Part shown: piece by piece, positions 59,952 through 64,000 of the stretch
Layout of the letters: each line of letters starts with the position of its first letter
Numbering within the stretch: the stretch's first letter is position 1
DNA from: Solidesulfovibrio sp.
GTDB taxonomy: Bacteria; Desulfobacterota; Desulfovibrionia; Desulfovibrionales; Desulfovibrionaceae
Reading direction: 5' to 3'
Length of the DNA: 64,000 nucleotides
NCBI RefSeq assembly: GCF_029978005.1
Contig: NZ_JARKOZ010000032.1
Span: 1-64,000 of the forward strand
Made by a program: the position numbers and the translations under genes
The notes under the pieces: model-generated
What the model saw: only the letters and a program-made list of their open reading frames with translations
Database searches by the model: none
What the model was told of the DNA's origin: nothing

Positions 59952-60416
59952 ATGTCGATGGAAACGCTCAAGGAACTTTTCGCCCAAAGCGGCCTCAAGT
60001 TTACCACCCAGCGCTATCTGGTGTACAAGGCCATGACCACGGCAAGGGACCATCCCTCGGCCGAAGCGGTCTGGCGACGGGTTCGCGAGGCCGCGCCGGC
60101 CATTTCCCTGGACACGGTCTACCGCACCCTGGCTTCCCTGGAGCAGCGGGGGCTGGTCAGCCGGGTGCCGGGGGCGGGCGAGGAGGGGCGTTTCGACGGT
60201 GATGTGACGCCGCACCACCATCTGGTGTGCCTGTCGTGCGGCGGCATTGAGGATTTCACCATGCCGGGGGCGGCCTTGGACGATTTGCCGCCGTCGGTCG
60301 CCGCGTGGGGCGTTCCCCGCGACGCGCAGATTTTGGTGCGCGGCGTGTGCCGCGCCTGTCTTGGCCGCATGCAGGCGGCAAAACCGCAACAAAACCAAAG
60401 GAGCCACACGAAATGA
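59952..60416 (+). CDS. perR: Peroxide-responsive Fur-family repressor PerR
   Basis: The 154-residue protein has the winged helix (FTTQRYLVYKAM; ISLDTVYRTLASLEQRGLV) and the PerR metal sites. A His in DHPSAEAVWRRV corresponds to B. subtilis His37, an Asp and His pair lies in RFDGDVTPHHH, and Asp follows in IEDFTMP, where Fur has Glu. Structural zinc Cys are CLSC and CRAC. It should sense peroxide by metal-catalysed oxidation. The stop overlaps rubrerythrin. The PerR-Rbr-Rdl order is that known in Desulfovibrio vulgaris. Confidence 0.93.
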   Translation: MSMETLKELFAQSGLKFTTQRYLVYKAMTTARDHPSAEAVWRRVREAAPAISLDTVYRTLASLEQRGLVSRVPGAGEEGRFDGDVTPHHHLVCLSCGGIEDFTMPGAALDDLPPSVAAWGVPRDAQILVRGVCRACLGRMQAAKPQQNQRSHTK

Positions 60417-60907
60417 GCAAGACCCTGGAACATCTCAAGGAAGCGTTCGCCGGCGAATCCCAGGCCAACCGCAAGTACCTCGCCTACGCCGCCCAGGCCG
60501 AGAAGGAAGGCCACATCGGCGTGGCCAAGCTCTTCAAGGCCGCCGCCGCCGCCGAGACCGTCCACGCCCACAGCCACCTGCGCAACATGGGCGGCATCGG
60601 CGACACGGCCGCGAACCTGCAGGACGCCATCGCCGGCGAGACCCACGAATTCAAGAGCATGTACCCGGGCATGATCGCCGACGCCAAGGCCGAGGGCGAG
60701 AAGGCAGCCGAGCGCGGCTTCACCTTCGCCAACGCCGTGGAGGAACTCCACGCCAACCTGTACGCCGAGGCGGCCAAGGATGTCGCCGGCTACCCGGATA
60801 AGGACTGGTACGTCTGCTCGGTGTGCGGCTACACCGTGGCCGGCGCGGCCCCGGACAAGTGCCCGGTCTGCCAGGCCCTGGCCAAGGCGTTCTTCAAGGT
60901 CGACTGA
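60413..60907 (+). CDS. rbr: Rubrerythrin
   Basis: This 164-residue cytoplasmic peroxidase has an N-terminal ferritin-like diiron domain (EAFAGESQANRKYLAYAAQA, AETVHAHSHLRNM, AGETHEFKSMYPGM, NAVEELHANLYAEA supply Glu/His ligands). A C-terminal rubredoxin domain has CSVCGY and CPVC pairs (about 132-153). It reduces hydrogen peroxide with electrons from rubredoxin. AAGGAG precedes ATG 60413, which overlaps the perR stop. Confidence 0.96.
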   Translation: MSKTLEHLKEAFAGESQANRKYLAYAAQAEKEGHIGVAKLFKAAAAAETVHAHSHLRNMGGIGDTAANLQDAIAGETHEFKSMYPGMIADAKAEGEKAAERGFTFANAVEELHANLYAEAAKDVAGYPDKDWYVCSVCGYTVAGAAPDKCPVCQALAKAFFKVD

Positions 60908-60946
60908 TTTCCGGCCGCATCGACCGAAGACGGAAAAGGAGCGAGC

Positions 60947-61162
60947 ATGGCGGCGCCCGAAGAAATGTGGCAGTGCCAGACCACCAATTGCGGCTACATC
61001 TACGATCCGGACAAAGGCGACCGCAAGGGCAAGATTCCTGCGGGAACGTCCTTCGCCGATCTGCCCGAGGGGTGGAAGTGTCCGATCTGCGGCGGCGGCA
61101 AGAAGTGTTTCCGTCCGCTGGCCGGGCCGGGATCGACCAAAGAAGTGCAGTGTCCCGTCTGA
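60947..61162 (+). CDS. rdl: Rubredoxin-like protein Rdl (C-X4-C type)
   Basis: In this 71-residue protein, the first iron-ligand pair is C-X4-C (WQCQTTNCGYIYDPDKGD) instead of the normal C-X2-C, and the second is the standard CPICGG. The same expansion is known in Desulfovibrio Rd2-type rubredoxins. A C-terminal extension carries two more Cys (KKCF and VQCPV). It probably donates electrons to the rubrerythrin encoded 39 bp upstream. AAAAGGAG precedes the ATG. Confidence 0.92.
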   Translation: MAAPEEMWQCQTTNCGYIYDPDKGDRKGKIPAGTSFADLPEGWKCPICGGGKKCFRPLAGPGSTKEVQCPV

Positions 61163-61202
61163 CGTCCGGGGAGCCCGCCAGGGCTCCCCGGGACGGTTCT
61201 CC

Positions 61203-61229
61203 AAGGCCCCGCCCGCGCGGGGCCTTTTT
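61203..61229. terminator. Intrinsic terminator after rdl
   Basis: AAGGCCCCGC (61203-61212) and GCGGGGCCTT (61217-61226) form a perfect 10-bp stem with a 4-nt loop, then TTT. A second stable hairpin (GGGGAGCCC/GGGCTCCCC) lies just before it. It ends the perR operon and abuts the stop codon of the convergent AI-2E gene, so it may work in both directions. Confidence 0.88.
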
Positions 61230-62347
61230 CATGCCTGGGGCGCGGGCGGCTCCTGGTTCGGCGCGGCGATGAGGTTTCGCTCCTCCAGCACGTGGCGGTA
61301 GTCCTCGCCGTAAAGCGTGAGCATGACCATGGCGAAGCCCAGCACCAGCGGCCCGTAGAGGATGCCCAGGGCCCCGAAGAACTTGATGCCGCCGATGATG
61401 GAGAGAAACACCCAGAACGTGGACATCTTGGAGCGGTTTTGCATGAGGATCGGCCGTATGATGGAGTCGATGCTCGACACCACCACCGCCCCCCAGCCGA
61501 TGAGGAAAAGGCCCCACTGCCACTGGCCCGTGAGCATGAGGTAGATGGACACGGGCAACCAGATGATGGCCGTGCCCACGACAGGAATGAGCGAGGCGAA
61601 GCCCATCATGCAGCCCCAGAAGAAGGGCTGCACGCCCACGATGAAAAGCCCGAGCCCGCCGGCCGCGCCCTGGGCCAGGGCGATGACGAAAGCGCCGAGG
61701 ATCACGGACTTGGCCACGTCGTCGAGCTGGCGGAAGATGCGGTTTTCCTGGTCCGTGGACAGCGGCAGGAGGTAGCGGGCGTAGCCGAGCATGGCCTCGC
61801 CGTCGCGGATGAGGAAGAAGAGCACGAAGATGAGGATGATGAAGTTCATGGTCAGCACGAACACGTTGCCGATGACAGTGGTGCCGCTGTCGAGGAGGAT
61901 CTGTCCGGCGTTTTTGGACAGCGACAGCAGGTTGGCCTGCAGCGCGAGCTTATTGATGTCCAGGAAGGGCAGGTGTTCCTGGACCCAGGACAGGTAGGGC
62001 GCGACGGCGTCGTGGCTGAAGAGCGCGTTGAAGTCGAGGGTGGTCAGCTTGGCCTGGAGCGCGTTGACGGACTGGACGCCCTGGGCGAGCAGCGCCCCCA
62101 GGAAGAGGAAGACCGGAATGATGAGGCAGGAAAAGATGAGCCCGGTGGTGATCAGCGCGGCCAGGGTGGTGCGGTGGCCGCACAGCGCGTCGATCTTGCG
62201 CTGCACGGGCCGGAACAGCGCGGCCAGGACCACCCCGATGATGAGGATGTCCACGAAGGGCCGCAGCACGATGTAGGCCAGGGTCAGCGACCCGGCCAGG
62301 ATGAGGAGCAGGAAGGTCGAATAGAATTGGCGGCGTTCTCTGTTCAT
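61229..62347 (-). CDS. AI-2E family transporter (PerM-like)
   Basis: The 372-residue inner-membrane protein has about eight hydrophobic segments, a large soluble loop in the middle (about 100-170), and the family blocks GCMMGFASLIPVVGTAIIW and GILYGPLVLGFAMVML. Members range from autoinducer-2 exporters to Na+/H+ antiporters, so the substrate is open. The start MNRERRQFYS (62347) is used because the frame beyond it is Arg-rich and non-coding in character. Confidence 0.88.
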   Translation of the reverse strand: MNRERRQFYSTFLLLILAGSLTLAYIVLRPFVDILIIGVVLAALFRPVQRKIDALCGHRTTLAALITTGLIFSCLIIPVFLFLGALLAQGVQSVNALQAKLTTLDFNALFSHDAVAPYLSWVQEHLPFLDINKLALQANLLSLSKNAGQILLDSGTTVIGNVFVLTMNFIILIFVLFFLIRDGEAMLGYARYLLPLSTDQENRIFRQLDDVAKSVILGAFVIALAQGAAGGLGLFIVGVQPFFWGCMMGFASLIPVVGTAIIWLPVSIYLMLTGQWQWGLFLIGWGAVVVSSIDSIIRPILMQNRSKMSTFWVFLSIIGGIKFFGALGILYGPLVLGFAMVMLTLYGEDYRHVLEERNLIAAPNQEPPAPQA

Positions 62348-62486
62348 GCCGCCCGTGTAGCAAAATCGCCGGCGCGGCGGCAAGGGGCGGGCCGCATCGC
62401 GGCATTGCGCCCGGCCGCCCCTCCGTCGTACCATGCCGCCATGACGACGCTTGTTCCTTGCTTGCTTCCGTTTTCGGGCGTGGCCC

Positions 62487-63476
62487 ATGCCCGTTGAGCC
62501 CTTTCCCTCGCCTCGCCGGGCCCGACTCTGGCCGCGGCCGGCTCTTTACGACCTCACTCCGGAGCTCCTCGGCGACCCCGAGGCCACGGCCACGGAAATC
62601 CGCGCCCGCGACTGGACCTACGTGCTCTCGGCCCGGGGGGTGCCCCATGTGGTGCGCCGCTCCGGCTCCGGCTGGCGGCTTTTCGTGCCCAGGCGGCGCA
62701 TGGCCGAGGCCCTGGAGGAGATCGCCGCCTACGCCGCCGAGCGCGAAAACCGCCCCCTGCCCGATCCCGAGGCGCAGCCCTTGCGACCCTCCGTCACCCC
62801 GGCGGTCCTGGCCGTCATGGGCGTGGTGGCCGGCCTGTGGGGCTTTCTGCTCGGCGAGGCCGTCCTTTTCGGCCGCCGCGTGTCCTGGCGGACCGTCGGG
62901 GCCGGGGATTCCTCGGCCATGCTGGCCGGGGAGTGGTGGCGCGCCCTGACCTCGCTGTGGCTCCACGCCGATCCGGCGCACCTTTTCGGCAACGCCGCCT
63001 GCGCCGCGCTTTTTCTCGGCCTGCTGTGCCGGGAGACGGGTCTGGGCCTGGGGTTTGCGCTCACGGTCGCGGCCGGCGTCGGCGGCAACCTGCTCAAGGT
63101 CATGGTCCAGGGACCGGGCCTGCATTTCCTGGGCGCGTCCACGGCCGTCTTCGGGGCGCTCGGGGTTCTTGGCGGCGTGCGCCTGTCCGGGTATTGCGCC
63201 GAGGTCTCGACCAGGCGGTTTCTGGCCGCCGGGGCCGTGCTCATGCTGCTGGCCATGCTGGGGGCCGGTTCCGAGGAAACCACGGGCCAGGTGGACCTGG
63301 CCGGGCATTTCTTCGGCTTCCTGTGCGGCGCGGCCCTGGGGCTGGCCGCCGGGCGGCGACTGTGCCGGGCGGGACGGCCCGGACCCCTCGTCCAGGCGGC
63401 CCTTGGCGGATGCACCGTCCTCGTCTGCCTGGCCGCCTGGGGACTGGCCGTGGGGCACGGCTGGTCCGGGCGGTGA
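62487..63476 (+). CDS. Rhomboid family intramembrane serine protease
   Basis: In this 329-residue protein, a soluble N-terminal domain (about 1-95) precedes six to seven membrane helices. Rhomboid marks are WWRALTSLWLHADPAHLFGN in loop 1, the catalytic Ser in GASTAVFGALG (about residue 217), and the catalytic His in DLAGHFFGFLCG (about 272). AGEWWR matches the family W-R motif. ATG 62487 is the best start, though its ribosome-binding site is weak; an upstream in-frame start at 62451 is possible. Substrates are unknown. Confidence 0.88.
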   Translation: MPVEPFPSPRRARLWPRPALYDLTPELLGDPEATATEIRARDWTYVLSARGVPHVVRRSGSGWRLFVPRRRMAEALEEIAAYAAERENRPLPDPEAQPLRPSVTPAVLAVMGVVAGLWGFLLGEAVLFGRRVSWRTVGAGDSSAMLAGEWWRALTSLWLHADPAHLFGNAACAALFLGLLCRETGLGLGFALTVAAGVGGNLLKVMVQGPGLHFLGASTAVFGALGVLGGVRLSGYCAEVSTRRFLAAGAVLMLLAMLGAGSEETTGQVDLAGHFFGFLCGAALGLAAGRRLCRAGRPGPLVQAALGGCTVLVCLAAWGLAVGHGWSGR

Positions 63477-63557
63477 GGAAGGCTTTGCCTAACGCGCCGT
63501 TTTCGGTTAAGGCCGTCGATTGTCGCCGCTTTGCTAGGGCGCGGGGAGTGGGATGCA

Positions 63558-64000
63558 ATGAGCTTAAACGGCCTCGTCTTCGAGGGTGAGGACATTCGCT
63601 ACAGGACCGGCAAGCACTGGGTGGTGCTGGCCAAGGCCGCGATCCTGTTCGCCCTGGCCCTGGCCGTGTGGTCGAGCGGCCCGGCCCTGACCGCTCTGGC
63701 CCAGTTCAAGGTGCCGGAAGAGCTGGAGAAGTTTCTGCCCAAGATCATCGCCGCGGCGGTGTGGCTTTTCCGTTACGTCTTTTTCATCATCCTGACCCTG
63801 CTCGCCCTGACCCGGCTCTTTTCCTTCTTCACCCTGCGGGTGGGGGTGACGGACAAGCGCCTGCTGTGCGACGATGCGCTGTTCGGCACCTTTTCCCTGG
63901 ACGTCACCAAGGTCGAGTCCGTCAAGTGCGAGCCCGGGCTTTTCGGCGGCCTGCTCGGCTACGGCAAGATCATCCTGACCGCGTCGAGCAGCCAGCGGCT
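63558..64000 (+). CDS. bPH2-domain membrane protein (YdbT/YdbS-like), truncated by the window end
   Basis: The first 147 codons of a longer gene are present. Two hydrophobic segments (about 27-45 and 75-100) precede a bacterial PH domain whose start reads LRVGVTDKRLLCDDALFGTF and continues with LDVTKVESVKCEPGLFGGLL. Such bPH2 proteins are small membrane proteins of unknown role. ATG 63558 has GGGGAG upstream with about 9-bp spacing. Confidence 0.75.
   Translation, partial: MSLNGLVFEGEDIRYRTGKHWVVLAKAAILFALALAVWSSGPALTALAQFKVPEELEKFLPKIIAAAVWLFRYVFFIILTLLALTRLFSFFTLRVGVTDKRLLCDDALFGTFSLDVTKVESVKCEPGLFGGLLGYGKIILTASSSQR

Noticed and set aside
1..64000. CRISPR arrays, tRNA or rRNA genes, insertion sequences, prophage
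   Set aside because: No spaced direct-repeat array, cloverleaf, rRNA segment, transposase or integrase was recognised; the only phage-like item is the small Cys-motif protein.

Overview
The window is about 64 kb of high-GC, gene-dense bacterial chromosome. It looks like a strictly anaerobic, sulfate-reducing deltaproteobacterium of the Desulfovibrio/Solidesulfovibrio type. This is inferred from gene content: a PerR-rubrerythrin-rubredoxin-like operon, an archaeal-type ADTH synthase for aromatic amino acids, nickel-handling HupE/NicO proteins, ferredoxin-linked oxidoreductases and a complex-I-like module. No tRNA, rRNA, CRISPR array, integrase or transposase was recognised. Most of the window is ordinary chromosome. 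One glycosyltransferase gene (35.7-37.3 kb) and one intergenic patch (13.74-14.0 kb) are clearly richer in A+T than their surroundings.

Layout. 0-1.7 kb: end of a complex-I cluster (nuoD C-terminus, nuoH, nuoI) closed by an intrinsic terminator. 1.7-6.1 kb (minus): polar-amino-acid-type ABC transporter (binding protein, permease, ATPase, permease) followed by a GlcD-like FAD oxidase. 6.4-14.7 kb: diguanylate cyclase, EamA exporter, flavoprotein/ferredoxin pair, TPR protein, hemW, M23 endopeptidase and a lipoprotein. 14.7-21.3 kb: rarA, the nadC-nadA-nadB NAD operon, and an SDR gene with a MarR regulator that appear to share an operator. 21.4-30.2 kb: hisH-hisF, mutL, alr, guaD, an ABM-domain membrane protein and an NtrC-type regulator. 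30.3-35.6 kb: two small membrane proteins and a divergent biotin cluster (bioF-hydrolase-bioC to the left, bioA-bioD to the right). 35.7-42.8 kb: TPR-glycosyltransferase, a TetR-MFS pair, ADTH synthase behind a tyrosine-codon leader peptide and terminator, a beta-hydroxyacid dehydrogenase and an SGNH lipoprotein. 43.0-49.9 kb: glycogen phosphorylase, a parvulin-like protein, HupE, a HupE-NicO fusion, and ModA. 49.9-54.0 kb: a histidine kinase with two response regulators, and a tandem Cys-motif protein. 54.3-59.9 kb: DUF485/ActP symporter, two DUF294 nucleotidyltransferase-like proteins and a DnaQ-type exonuclease. 59.9-64 kb: perR-rbr-rdl, an AI-2E family protein, a rhomboid protease, and a truncated bPH2-domain protein.

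The most interesting signal is a short, unannotated regulatory element at 40.56-40.71 kb on the minus strand. A 32-codon leader ORF with a good ribosome-binding site carries four consecutive Tyr codons. It is followed by an intrinsic terminator and then by the gene for the first committed enzyme of the alternative aromatic pathway. Its sequence geometry fits classical ribosome-mediated attenuation by tyrosine. Other notable items are the shared MarR operator pair, the 25-bp gap between divergent bioF and bioA, the HupE-NicO fusion, and a family of dispersed intergenic hairpin repeats.
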